DNA from: Mesorhizobium sp.
GTDB taxonomy: Bacteria; Pseudomonadota; Alphaproteobacteria; Rhizobiales; Rhizobiaceae
Length of the DNA stretch: 36,949 nucleotides
Direction: 5' to 3'
Assembly: GCA_022833215.1 (NCBI GenBank)
Contig: JAIPUZ010000010.1
Location: 1-36,949 of the forward strand
Notes under the pieces: model-generated
What the model saw: the letters and a program-made list of their open reading frames with translations, nothing else
The model's database searches: none
Told to the model about the DNA's origin: nothing
Position numbers and translations under genes: made by a program
Shown here: positions 8,468 through 16,368 of the stretch, piece by piece
Layout of the letters: each line of letters starts with the position of its first letter
Numbering within the stretch: the stretch's first letter is position 1

Positions 8468-9688
8468 ATGGCCGCGCATCCCCCAAGCCCGGCCGCAAGC
8501 CCGGCCAAAGCGCCGCCGCGCGACCATCTCAACTGGCCGTTCTACGGCGACGAGCATCGGAAGCTGGCGGCCGAGATCGACGCGTTCATCGCCAAAGGCG
8601 GCCTCGGCACGATCGACCATGGCGATGCCGATGCCGCCTGCAAGACGCTGGTGAAGGCACTCGGCGCTGCGGGCTTCCTTCGCCATTGCGTGCCGCAACA
8701 CTATGGCGGGGTCTCGCCGGAGATCGACAGTCGTTCGCTGTGCATCCTGCGCGAGACACTTGGCCATGAGGATGGGCTGGCCGATTTCGCCTTTGCCATG
8801 CAGGGACTGGGCACCGGCGCGATCAGCCTTTCGGGCAGCGAGGAACTTAAGCGGCAGATCCTGCCGAAGATCGCAAAAGGCGAGCTGATTTCGGCGTTCG
8901 CGCTGACCGAGCCGGATGCCGGCTCGGACGTTGCGGCGATGGGTTGTGCTGCGCGCCGCGACGGCGACCACTATGTGCTCGACGGAGAGAAGATCTTTAT
9001 TTCCAACGGCGGCATCGCCGATGTCTACACCGTGTTTGCGCGGACCGGCGAGGCGCCGGGCACCCGCGGCATTTCGGCCTTCGTCGTGGACGCCGATACG
9101 CCGGGCTTCGTGATTGCAGAGCGCATCGAGACCATCGCCCCGCATCCGCTGGCGCTGATCCGCTTCGAAAATTGCCGCGTTCCGGCAGAGCGTCTTCTGG
9201 GCGCACCCGGCGAGGGCTTCAAGATCGCCATGCGCACGCTGGACATCTTCCGGCCGTCGGTGGCGGCCGCCGCGCTCGGCTTCGCCCGCCGCGCGCTGGC
9301 CGAGGCGCTTGCGCATGCCGGGTCGCGCAACATGTTCGGGGCGACGCTGGCCGATCTGCCGACGGCGCAGAGCACGCTGGGCGAGATGGCGACGGCCATC
9401 GATGCGGCCGCGCTGCTGGTGGCGCGCACCGCGTGGCGGCGCGATGTGCAGAAGCTGCCGGCGACGAAGGAAGCCGCCATGGCCAAGCTGACCGCGACCG
9501 AGAATGCGCAATGGGTGATCGACCAGGCCGTGCAGATGTTCGGCGGCCGCGGCGTCCAGGTCGGCAACATCGCCGAGCGCCTCTACCGCGAGATCCGGGC
9601 GCTCAGAATCTACGAAGGCGCCACCGAGGTGCAGAAGCTGATCATCGGCAGAGAGCTGGTGAAACTATCGAGACAGGAGTCGTCATGA
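8468..9688 (+). CDS. Acyl-CoA dehydrogenase
   Basis: FAD-dependent acyl-CoA dehydrogenase of 406 aa, introducing a 2,3-double bond into a CoA thioester. It carries the first family signature [15 protein letters not shown], the FAD-side stretch [22 protein letters not shown], the second signature [33 protein letters not shown] and, within it, the catalytic-base Glu of YEGATEV (about residue 383). The first 18 residues are Pro/Ala-rich and probably disordered. It lies 3 nt after the hydratase gene and overlaps the RidA-fold gene by 4 nt. It probably acts on a dicarboxylic or cyclic intermediate in the operon's pathway. Confidence 0.9.
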   Translation: MAAHPPSPAASPAKAPPRDHLNWPFYGDEHRKLAAEIDAFIAKGGLGTIDHGDADAACKTLVKALGAAGFLRHCVPQHYGGVSPEIDSRSLCILRETLGHEDGLADFAFAMQGLGTGAISLSGSEELKRQILPKIAKGELISAFALTEPDAGSDVAAMGCAARRDGDHYVLDGEKIFISNGGIADVYTVFARTGEAPGTRGISAFVVDADTPGFVIAERIETIAPHPLALIRFENCRVPAERLLGAPGEGFKIAMRTLDIFRPSVAAAALGFARRALAEALAHAGSRNMFGATLADLPTAQSTLGEMATAIDAAALLVARTAWRRDVQKLPATKEAAMAKLTATENAQWVIDQAVQMFGGRGVQVGNIAERLYREIRALRIYEGATEVQKLIIGRELVKLSRQESS

Positions 9689-10134
9689 GCGAGACCAAGC
9701 CCGCAGAGCAGGCCCCGCCCGCAACCTTGCCCCGTACCCCGCACCGCATTCTGCAACCGGAAGGCTGGGACAAGCCGGTCGGCTATTCCAACGGCGTCGA
9801 GGCGCGCGGCCGCACCATCTATGTCGGCGGTCAGATCGGCTGGAACGGGCAGTACAGGTTCGAGGCGCACGATCTGCCGGGCCAGATTCGCCAGACGCTG
9901 GAAAATGTGCTTGCCATCCTGCGTGAAGGCGGTGCCGGGCCCGAACACATCACCACCATGACCTGGTATGTTACCGACCGGAAAGCCTATTCGGCGTCGC
10001 TGAAGGAGATCGGCGCGGCTTGGAAGGCCACAATGGGCCGCAATTTTCCGGCAATGGCCGTTGTCGAGGTCTCCGGCCTGATCGAGGATGAGGCATTGGT
10101 GGAGATACAGGCTGTCGCCGTGGTTCCGGATTGA
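9685..10134 (+). CDS. RidA (YjgF/YER057c/UK114) family protein without the catalytic arginine
   Basis: A 149-aa protein with a Pro-rich tail of about 18 residues and then the RidA fold: [70 protein letters not shown]. Classical RidA hydrolyses enamine/imine intermediates and needs the arginine of FPARSCVEV (R105 in E. coli). Here the aligned text is FPAMAVVEV, so Met (residue 124) replaces that Arg. It therefore belongs with the arginine-lacking Rid subfamilies, and imine-deaminase activity should not be assumed. It is the last gene of the aryl-CoA operon, with its ATG overlapping the dehydrogenase stop. That placement suggests help with an amino-substituted (enamine-like) ring intermediate, or ligand sensing. 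Confidence 0.88.
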   Translation: MSETKPAEQAPPATLPRTPHRILQPEGWDKPVGYSNGVEARGRTIYVGGQIGWNGQYRFEAHDLPGQIRQTLENVLAILREGGAGPEHITTMTWYVTDRKAYSASLKEIGAAWKATMGRNFPAMAVVEVSGLIEDEALVEIQAVAVVPD

Positions 10135-10255
10135 GCGGCAAGCCCTGAGCTTGTCGGCAGTCTGTTATCGAAAATGACGGCAGTCCCCCTTTCCCTTCGC
10201 CCGGGCGTTCTATATTTTGACCATACATATGGGATGCTGCCGGGCTCTGGAGAGG

Positions 10256-10840
10256 ATGACAGACGATTTCGACATCGGGGCGCGCCTCAATGCGCTGCGC
10301 ATCGCCCACCGCCTGTCGCAGCGCGAACTGGCGGCGCGTGCCGGGGTGCCGCATGCGCAGATTTCCATCATCGAGAAAAACAAGTCGAGCCCGTCCATCG
10401 CCACGCTGCGCAAGATACTGGGCGGGCTCGATGTCTCCATGTCCGACTTTTTCGGGGACGACCAGCGCAAGCCGCACGGTCCGTTCTTCGGCGTCGACGA
10501 TCTCAAGGATCTGACGTCGCGGGTAACGGCGCGGGCCATCGATCAGGGCAAAGGCAGGCTGACACTGCGCCAGATTGGCGATGCGCGGGCCTATAATTTG
10601 CAAATCCTGCACGAGATCTACGAGCCCGGGGCCGACACGGGCGAGGCGATGCTCCAGCATTTCTCCACCGAGGGCGGCTATGTTGTCGAGGGCGAGCTTG
10701 AGCTGACCGTCGGCGACGAGGTGCGGGTGCTGAAAGCAGGAGAGTCCTATCTGTTCGACAGCCGCCTGCCGCACCGCTTCCGCAATGCGTCCGATGGGAT
10801 CACCATCGTTATCTCAGCCTGCACGCCCCCCTACCTTTGA
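10256..10840 (+). CDS. XRE family regulator with C-terminal cupin domain
   Basis: A 194-aa regulator. Residues from about 8 to 62 form an XRE helix-turn-helix (GARLNALRIAHRLSQRELAARAGVPHAQISIIEKNKSSPSIATLRKIL). The C-terminal half is a cupin sensor (EPGADTGEAMLQHFSTEGGYVVEGELELTVGDEVRVLKAGESYLFDSRLPHRFRN), with the usual glycine turn and the final His of the second cupin motif. Relatives such as PuuR control polyamine or amino-acid catabolism and transport. The ATG at 10256 is preferred because GGAG lies 3 nt upstream; an ATG at 10217 is also in frame. It sits between the aryl-CoA operon and a PotD-type importer, so it most likely controls the importer. Confidence 0.88.
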   Translation: MTDDFDIGARLNALRIAHRLSQRELAARAGVPHAQISIIEKNKSSPSIATLRKILGGLDVSMSDFFGDDQRKPHGPFFGVDDLKDLTSRVTARAIDQGKGRLTLRQIGDARAYNLQILHEIYEPGADTGEAMLQHFSTEGGYVVEGELELTVGDEVRVLKAGESYLFDSRLPHRFRNASDGITIVISACTPPYL

Positions 10841-10847
10841 CCAATAG

Positions 10848-10885
10848 CGCTCAAAATAATGAGCGATATATTGCGCATAATTTTG
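10848..10885. promoter_or_regulatory. Nested AT-rich inverted repeats, candidate XRE-cupin operator
   Basis: CGCTCA-AAATAA-TGAGCG (10848-10865) is a perfect 6-bp inverted repeat. It overlaps a larger one, CAAAATAATGAGC (10852-10864) against GCGCATAATTTTG (10873-10885), matching at 11 of 13 positions around an 8-bp AT-rich centre. It lies just after the regulator's stop and about 220 bp before the importer's first gene. Each arm resembles, from memory, the AAAATATAATGA-type site of E. coli PuuR. Confidence 0.6.
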
Positions 10886-11015
10886 AACGGTGCTAGAAGT
10901 TCAGGGGCTCAGGGGAAGATGTACGGCTGCGCCAAATTTCACAATCAGGACTTGCCCGGCCATGTGGCGCGGGCCGCCGGGGGTTGTCCACGCTTCGGCA
11001 TGCGACGTGATTTGC

Positions 11016-11044
11016 TTGACAGTTTCGGGAGACAGTTTTTGGAT
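11016..11044 (+). promoter_or_regulatory. Possible sigma-70 promoter for the PotD-type operon
   Basis: TTGACA at 11016-11021 is a consensus -35 element. The best -10 at 17-18 bp spacing is only TTGGAT/TGGATT (11039-11045), so the call depends on the -35. It would give a leader of roughly 50 nt before the ATG at 11104. Confidence 0.35.
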
Positions 11045-11103
11045 TGGCGAAGATGCTGGTCAGGCAAAGTCAAAGAAAGAACATGACCGCACAGGGAGGA
11101 AAC

Positions 11104-12153
11104 ATGCGTAGTCGTATCGGAATTCTGGCAATGGGCGGCGTCGTTGCCGCTGCAATCGGCATGGCCGCGCCCGCTCAGGCGCGCGACCTGACGGTCGTTT
11201 CGTGGGGCGGCAACTATCAGGACGGGCAGCGCGAAATCTATTTCAAGCCTTACGCCGAGAAGACCGGCAAGCCGGTGCTCGACGAGACCTGGGACGGTGG
11301 CTATGGCGTGCTTCAGGCCAAGGCGAAGGCCGGCAACCCGAACTGGGACGTGGTGCAGGTCGAGGTCGAGGAACTGGCGCTGGGTTGCGCCGACGGCATC
11401 TATGAAAAGATCGACTGGGAAAAACTCGGCGGCGAGGACAAGTTCATCCCCTCTGCGGTGAACGAATGCGGTGCCGGCGCCATCGTGTGGTCCACGGCGA
11501 TTGCCTACGACTCGGAGAAGATCGCCGAAGGCCCGCAGTCGTGGGCGGATTTCTGGGACGTGCAGAAGTTCCCCGGCAAGCGCTCGCTGCGCAAGGGGCC
11601 GAAATACACCCTCGAATTCGCGCTGATGGCGGACGGCGTGCCGCCGGCCGAGATCTATGACATGCTGGGAACGGATGAGGGCGTCGACCGCGCCTTCAGG
11701 AAACTGGACGAGCTGAAGCCGAACATCGTTTGGTGGGAATCCGGCGCGCAGCCGCTGCAGTTCCTCGCTTCGGGCGAAGTGGCGATGGCTTCCGCATACA
11801 ATGGACGCATCACCGGCATCAACCGCACCGAGAACCGCAAGTTCAAGGTGGTGTGGCCGGGCTCGATCTATGCCGTCGACAGCTGGGCGATCCTCAAGGG
11901 CGCCGAGAACAAGGACGCAGGCATGGACTTCATCGCCTTCGCCAGCCAGCCCGAGAACCAGGCCAGGCTGCCGCAATATGTGGCCTATGGTCTGCCGGTG
12001 AAGGCGGCTGCGGAAATGGTTCCGGCCGAATACAAGGCCGATCTTCCGACCGAGCCGGACAATATGAAGGACGCTTTGTCGATCGACGTCGATTTCTGGA
12101 TCGACAACGCCGAGGCGCTGACCCAGCGCTTCAATGCCTGGCTGGCCCAGTAA
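11104..12153 (+). CDS. ABC transporter substrate-binding protein, PotD/PotF (COG0687) type
   Basis: Periplasmic binding protein, 349 aa. ATG at 11104 is chosen because GGGAGGA lies 4 nt before it and the protein then starts with a Sec signal (MRSRIGIL, hydrophobic core, PAQA cleavage before RDLTVVSWGG). The mature part has family hallmarks: LTVVSWGGNYQDGQ, WDVVQVEVEELALGC, SWADFWDVQKFPGKRSLRKGP, SAYNGRITG and DFIAFASQPENQARL. It heads a four-gene importer operon and is separated from the ATPase by two hairpins. Relatives take up spermidine, putrescine or other amines and small organic compounds. Whether this one serves the neighbouring aromatic pathway is unknown. Confidence 0.9.
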   Translation: MRSRIGILAMGGVVAAAIGMAAPAQARDLTVVSWGGNYQDGQREIYFKPYAEKTGKPVLDETWDGGYGVLQAKAKAGNPNWDVVQVEVEELALGCADGIYEKIDWEKLGGEDKFIPSAVNECGAGAIVWSTAIAYDSEKIAEGPQSWADFWDVQKFPGKRSLRKGPKYTLEFALMADGVPPAEIYDMLGTDEGVDRAFRKLDELKPNIVWWESGAQPLQFLASGEVAMASAYNGRITGINRTENRKFKVVWPGSIYAVDSWAILKGAENKDAGMDFIAFASQPENQARLPQYVAYGLPVKAAAEMVPAEYKADLPTEPDNMKDALSIDVDFWIDNAEALTQRFNAWLAQ

Positions 12154-12187
12154 GGCGGTGGCGCGATAAGGGTCCACTCACGACGCT

Positions 12188-12210
12188 GCACGGGACCGAC
12201 GGTCCCGTGC
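12188..12210 (+). other. Strong hairpin after the binding-protein gene
   Basis: GCACGGGACC-GAC-GGTCCCGTGC, a perfect 10-bp stem with a 3-nt loop, 34 nt after the binding-protein stop. The sequence that follows is pyrimidine-rich but not a T-run, so it more likely blocks 3' exonucleases, or terminates only partly, and keeps binding-protein mRNA in excess over the rest of the operon. Confidence 0.7.
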
Positions 12211-12229
12211 CTTCTCCTGTTCACAGAGG

Positions 12230-12248
12230 ACCGTTCCGCGGGGACGGT
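12230..12248 (+). promoter_or_regulatory. Hairpin covering the ribosome-binding region of the ATPase gene
   Basis: ACCGTTCC-GCG-GGGACGGT can fold into an 8-bp stem (one G-U pair). The 3' arm contains GGGGA, the only Shine-Dalgarno-like sequence before the TTG start codons at 12251 and 12257. Folding would hide it and lower translation of the ATPase. Confidence 0.5.
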
Positions 12249-12250
12249 GG

Positions 12251-13324
12251 TTGCCGTTGAGCCAGTCGAACATAAGATTTGAGAAGGTCAGCAAATCCTA
12301 CGGCACGCTGCGGGTGGTGGACGATCTCGACCTGATGATCGATCAGGGTGAGTTCCTCAGCCTCCTCGGTCCTTCCGGCTCGGGCAAGACGACCATCCTG
12401 ATGATGCTGGCCGGTTTTGAGGCGCCGAGCGGCGGCACCATCTCGCTCGGCAGCCAGCGCATCGACCCGTTGCCGCCGCACAGGCGCAATATGGGCGTGG
12501 TGTTCCAGAACTATGCGCTCTTTCCGCATATGAGCGTGGCAGCCAATGTCGCCTTTCCGCTGGAAATGCGCGGCACGCCGCGCTCGGAGATCGAGCAGAA
12601 GGTCACGCGCGCGCTCGACATGGTGCAGCTCGGCGCGATGAAGGACCGCCGCCCCGCGCAGCTTTCAGGCGGCCAGCAGCAGCGCGTGGCGCTGGCGCGG
12701 GCACTTGTGTTCGAACCCTCGGTGGTGCTGATGGACGAGCCGCTCGGCGCGCTCGACAAGCAGTTGCGCGAGCAGATGCAGCTCGACATCCGCGCCCTGC
12801 ACAAGCGGCTCGGTCTCACCATCGTGTTCGTGACCCACGACCAGTCCGAGGCGCTGACCATGTCGGACCGCATCGCGGTGTTCAATCGCGGCAGGATCGA
12901 ACAGATCGGCACTCCGCGCGAGATCTACGACCAGCCGCGTTCGCGCTTCGTGGCCCAGTTCATCGGCGAGACCAATCTGGTGGAAGGCACGCTCGCCGAG
13001 GCCGGCGATGCCGGTGCGACGGTGAAGCTGGAAGGCGGCGGAACGATCCGCGTCCAGCCGTCGGACCTGCGGCCGGATGCCGGCAGGATTCTCGTCTCGG
13101 TGCGGCCCGAGCGCATCCGCCTCGGGCCTGACGCGGCTTCGGAGAATGCATATCCGGCCACGGTCACCGACGCCGTCTATCATGGCGACCATCTGCGGAT
13201 ACAGCTCGACAATGGCGCTTTCGGCTTTGTCGCCAAGGCGGACCGCAAGACGGCCGAATTCAACCCCGGCGACAGGGTCATGGTGTCGTTCGCACCGGCC
13301 GATTGCTGGATGCTGCCAGCATGA
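12251..13324 (+). CDS. ABC transporter ATP-binding protein, PotA type
   Basis: ATPase of the PotD-type importer, 357 aa. Walker A GPSGSGKTT, Q-loop VVFQNYALFPHMSV, signature LSGGQQQRVALARAL, Walker B VVLMDEPLGALD and the switch His in FVTHDQSEAL are intact. A C-terminal TOBE domain follows from about residue 240 (VEGTLAEAGDAGATVKLEGGG onward). There is no ATG near the N-terminus: the frame begins with TTG at 12251 or 12257, both behind a potential RNA hairpin. The N-terminus is thus uncertain by two residues, and translation is probably weak. Its stop overlaps the start of the first permease (ATGA). Confidence 0.92.
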   Translation: MPLSQSNIRFEKVSKSYGTLRVVDDLDLMIDQGEFLSLLGPSGSGKTTILMMLAGFEAPSGGTISLGSQRIDPLPPHRRNMGVVFQNYALFPHMSVAANVAFPLEMRGTPRSEIEQKVTRALDMVQLGAMKDRRPAQLSGGQQQRVALARALVFEPSVVLMDEPLGALDKQLREQMQLDIRALHKRLGLTIVFVTHDQSEALTMSDRIAVFNRGRIEQIGTPREIYDQPRSRFVAQFIGETNLVEGTLAEAGDAGATVKLEGGGTIRVQPSDLRPDAGRILVSVRPERIRLGPDAASENAYPATVTDAVYHGDHLRIQLDNGAFGFVAKADRKTAEFNPGDRVMVSFAPADCWMLPA

Positions 13325-14502
13325 GCGAGACCTCGCTGAAAGGACGCCTCGGAGCGCTGGCGCTGGTCGCGCCGCTGGTTCTGTTCCTTGCCATCTTCTT
13401 TGCCTGGCCGCTGGCCTCCATGCTGAAGGAATCGGTGTCCGATCCGGTCGGCTCGCATGCCTTTCCCCTGACCGCCGCCGTTGCCGGCGACTGGGATCGC
13501 CAGTCGGAACCGCCCGAGGCGCTGAAACAGGCGTTTGTGGACGATCTGCGCGCCATAGACGACCAGCAATTGCTGGGCGATGCGGTGCGCCGCCTCAACA
13601 GTGCCCAGAACGGCTTTCGCACGCTGATGAGCCGCACCATCCGGGCGGTGGAAGAGCAACCGGAGGGGCCGCTCGATCTGGTCGCGGTGGACAAGCGCTG
13701 GGCGGATGTGCGCTTCTGGCGCGCGGTGGCTGACTCGACCAATCCCTACACCGACCGCTATCTGCTGGCGGCGCTGGATTATGAGCGCGACGCCAGCGGC
13801 AGGATCGCCGCCCTGCCGGCCGAGGCTTCGGCCAACACGGCCATCCTGCTGCGCACGCTGGGCATCGGCGCGGTGGTGACGCTGGCCTGCGCGCTGATCG
13901 GCCTGCCCTATGCGATGCTGGTGGCGTCCGTCGATGGCTGGAAGCGGCAGGCTCTGCTCGGCGCGGTGCTGCTGCCGCTGTGGACGTCGCTGCTGGTGCG
14001 CACCGCCGCCTGGTTCATCCTGCTTCAGGAGCAGGGCCTGATCAACGATACGCTGATGTCGCTCGGCCTCATCGGCAGCCCGCTGCCGCTGATCTTCAAC
14101 CGGCTGGGCGTCGTCATCGCCATGACGCATGTGCTCTTGCCCTTCATGGTGCTGCCGATCTATTCGGTCCTGCTGTCGATCCCGCGCAACCTGATGCCGG
14201 CGGCGGCTTCGCTCGGCGCGCCGCCGTGGCGGGCGTTCCTGCGCGTGCTTCTGCCGCTGTCGCTGCGCGGCGTGGTGTCAGGCTCGCTGCTCGTGTTCAT
14301 GACCGCCATCGGCTACTACATCACGCCGGCGCTGATCGGCGGGGCGCAGGACCAGATGATCTCGTCGGTCATCGCCTTCTACGCCATCGGCTCGGCCAAT
14401 TGGGGCATGGCGGGCGCGCTGGGCGCGATCCTGCTGGTCGCCACGCTGGCGCTCTACACGGTGTACGGGCGGCTCTCCGCCGACCGCGCGGGAGGCCGCT
14501 GA
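13321..14502 (+). CDS. ABC transporter permease, PotB type, with large periplasmic insert
   Basis: Inner-membrane permease, 393 aa, with the BPD_transp_1 fold and the EAA-like loop PAAASLGAPPWRAFLRVLLPLS. It is about 100 residues longer than classical PotB. The extra sequence lies between the first transmembrane segment (ALVAPLVLFLAIFFAWPLA) and the second (about residue 175, TLGIGAVVTLACALIGL), is hydrophilic and rich in D/E/R, and would sit in the periplasm facing the binding protein. ATG at 13321 overlaps the ATPase stop. The next permease starts within its stop codon (TGATG). Confidence 0.9.
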   Translation: MSETSLKGRLGALALVAPLVLFLAIFFAWPLASMLKESVSDPVGSHAFPLTAAVAGDWDRQSEPPEALKQAFVDDLRAIDDQQLLGDAVRRLNSAQNGFRTLMSRTIRAVEEQPEGPLDLVAVDKRWADVRFWRAVADSTNPYTDRYLLAALDYERDASGRIAALPAEASANTAILLRTLGIGAVVTLACALIGLPYAMLVASVDGWKRQALLGAVLLPLWTSLLVRTAAWFILLQEQGLINDTLMSLGLIGSPLPLIFNRLGVVIAMTHVLLPFMVLPIYSVLLSIPRNLMPAAASLGAPPWRAFLRVLLPLSLRGVVSGSLLVFMTAIGYYITPALIGGAQDQMISSVIAFYAIGSANWGMAGALGAILLVATLALYTVYGRLSADRAGGR

Positions 14503-15302
14503 TGCGCGCGGCGACGTTCTTCAGGCTGTTGTTCGGCGTGCTGGCGGTGGTGTTCCTGATCGCGCCGCTGGTGGCCATCCTGCCGCTCGCCTTCACCTCC
14601 AGCGTGTTCCTCACCTATCCGATCCCCGGCTATTCGATGCGCTGGTTCAATGAACTGGCAAACGCCAATGTCTGGCGCATGTCGATCATCAACAGCCTCA
14701 TCATCGGCACCGGCACCACGCTGCTGGCCGGAACGCTGGGGACGCTGGCAGCACTCGGCCTGCGCAATGCGGGGCTGGTGCTGCCCGGTCTTTTCCGCAC
14801 CGTGTTCCTTTTGCCGATGGTGGTGCCGGCGGTGGTTCTGGGCGTCGGCATGCAGGTGTTCTTCGTGCATCTGGGCCTCGCCAACTCCTATGCCGGCGTC
14901 ATCGCGGCCCATTCGGTGGTGGCGGTTCCCTTCGTCGTCGTTTCGGTGACGGCCTCGCTCGCCGGCATCGACCGGCGGGTGGAACGTGCGGCGGCCAGCC
15001 TGGGCGCCTCGCCCTTCACGGTGTTCAGGCGCGTGACCCTGCCGCTGGCGATGCCGGGCATACTGTCCGGTGCGGTGTTCGCCTTCGCCACCTCGCTCGA
15101 CGAGGTGGTGCTGACACTGTTCGTTGCCGGTCCGAACCAGCGCACGCTGGCGCGGCAGATGTTCTCCTCCATCCGCGAGAACATCAGCCCTGCGATCGCT
15201 GCCGCCGCCTTCCTGTTCATCGTCGGCACGCTGCTGATCGCCGCCATCGCCGTGCTGGTCAGGCGGCGTATGGAGAAGATGAAGCAACCCGCGGAGGCGT
15301 AG
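14502..15302 (+). CDS. ABC transporter permease, PotC type
   Basis: Second permease of the importer, 266 aa, with about six transmembrane segments, the first at residues 8-28. The cytoplasmic coupling loop is clear: ERAAASLGASPFTVFRRVTLPLAMPGILSG. The ATG at 14502 shares its A with the TGA of the preceding gene. It is the last gene of the operon. It converges with the WYL regulator, leaving only 6 nt between the two stops and no visible terminator, so transcripts must end inside the opposing gene or by another mechanism. Confidence 0.92.
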   Translation: MRAATFFRLLFGVLAVVFLIAPLVAILPLAFTSSVFLTYPIPGYSMRWFNELANANVWRMSIINSLIIGTGTTLLAGTLGTLAALGLRNAGLVLPGLFRTVFLLPMVVPAVVLGVGMQVFFVHLGLANSYAGVIAAHSVVAVPFVVVSVTASLAGIDRRVERAAASLGASPFTVFRRVTLPLAMPGILSGAVFAFATSLDEVVLTLFVAGPNQRTLARQMFSSIRENISPAIAAAAFLFIVGTLLIAAIAVLVRRRMEKMKQPAEA

Positions 15303-15308
15303 GCCGTC

Positions 15309-16025
15309 TCACAAGCCTCTGGCGGTGGGGCCGGTGCCGTAGGTCTCGCTGCTCTCGGCCGCGCGGTAGAAATCGGCCAGCCGCTTGCCGGGCTCGGGCC
15401 GGAAGTTGCGCTCGGCCCTTTTCAGCAATGTGATGCGGTCGATGCGGAAGGCGCGGAAGTCGTCGCGCATCTCGCACCAGGCGATCAGCGTCCACACCTT
15501 GCCCCAGAACCACAGGCCGAGCGGGCGGATGTCGCGCACCGTGGTGCGGCCGGCCTCGTCGCTGTAGTGGAGGGTCAGAACCTGCCGCTTCTCCACCGCG
15601 CGCTCGATGATGTCGAGCGCCTCGCGGGCCGCGTCGCTCACCACCCAGAGCGGGGTGTGAATCTCGGTGCGGGCGATGCGCTCACGCTCGGTCTGCGGCA
15701 GCACCGCGCCGATCTTGACCAGCGCCTCGTCGGCGGCGCGCGCCATGGCCGCTCCGCCGAAGGCGCGCACCATGCGGGCGCCGGCGACCAGCGCCACGAT
15801 CTCGTCACGCGTGAACATCAGCGGCGGAAGGTCGAAGCCTTCGCGCATCAGGTAGCCGACGCCCGCCTCGCCGTCGATCGGCACGCCCGTCGATTGCAGA
15901 TCGGCTATGTCGCGGTAGATGGTGCGTTCGGATACTTCCAGCCATGTCGCCAGCTTGTGGGCGGTGACCAGACGGCCACCGCGCAGATGCTGCACGATCT
16001 GGAAAAGCCTGTCGGCCCTGCGCAT
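15309..16025 (-). CDS. YafY-type transcriptional regulator, HTH_11 plus WYL domain
   Basis: A 238-aa regulator. The N-terminus is a winged HTH (RRADRLFQIVQHLRGGRLVTAHKLATWLEVSERTIYRDIADLQSTGVPIDGEAGVGYLM). The WYL domain follows from about residue 130 (LTLHYSDEAGRTTVRDIRPLGLWFWGKVWTLIAWCEMRDDFRAFRIDRI). ATG at 16025 is chosen over the ATG at 16043 because GGGAG lies 7 nt before it. WYL domains bind nucleic acid or small ligands; YafY-like proteins mostly regulate a neighbouring gene. The best candidate is the DUF1127 gene, whose upstream region carries the same dyad as this gene's own upstream region. Confidence 0.9.
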   Translation of the reverse strand: MRRADRLFQIVQHLRGGRLVTAHKLATWLEVSERTIYRDIADLQSTGVPIDGEAGVGYLMREGFDLPPLMFTRDEIVALVAGARMVRAFGGAAMARAADEALVKIGAVLPQTERERIARTEIHTPLWVVSDAAREALDIIERAVEKRQVLTLHYSDEAGRTTVRDIRPLGLWFWGKVWTLIAWCEMRDDFRAFRIDRITLLKRAERNFRPEPGKRLADFYRAAESSETYGTGPTARGL

Positions 16026-16368
16026 GTCCTGCTCCCTCGGCATGTCTGCCCCGAGCCACCGTCATATGCTGACAATCGCCTCTCCGGCGGCCCGTGCCAA
16101 GCCATAATTGCCATTGTGCTGCTGACAGCATGGTGTCAGGAGTTGCCGGCATGCTCTTCGCGCTCTTCGCGAATGGTGTGCGCATTGTTCCATCCCGACG
16201 CGTCCCCCGGGAAACAGCAGCGTGCGGAACCGGGAGCGGAAACGGTTCTGCCGCGGACCATAACATCAGGGCCATAGCGATAGTGTCCGGAGCCCGGACG
16301 GCATCGAACATGACTTGCGATCCGGTCGGGGCCGTTGCCGGTGCAGCGGTTTCCCCGAACATGGCCGC
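16026..16368. other. Intergenic region upstream of the WYL regulator
   Basis: 343 nt between the WYL gene and the DUF1127 stop. It holds the dyad at 16122-16139 and a single half-site TGCTGACA at 16067-16074. The open frames here have no recognisable domain or ribosome-binding site, and I see no terminator for the DUF1127 gene. Confidence 0.5.
16122..16139. promoter_or_regulatory. Dyad CTGACA-N6-TGTCAG, candidate WYL-regulator operator (site A)
   Basis: CTGACAGCATGGTGTCAG, perfect 6-bp arms, centred about 105 bp upstream of the WYL gene start. The same arms and spacing recur at 16676-16693 upstream of the DUF1127 gene, so it is likely an autoregulatory site. Confidence 0.6.

Noticed and set aside
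4384-9511. Very long open frames antisense to the monooxygenase operon (for example about 4384-5847 and 7295-9511 on the minus strand)
   Set aside because: They mirror high-GC third-position use of the true genes, are rich in Arg/His/Gly without any domain, and lack ribosome-binding sites.
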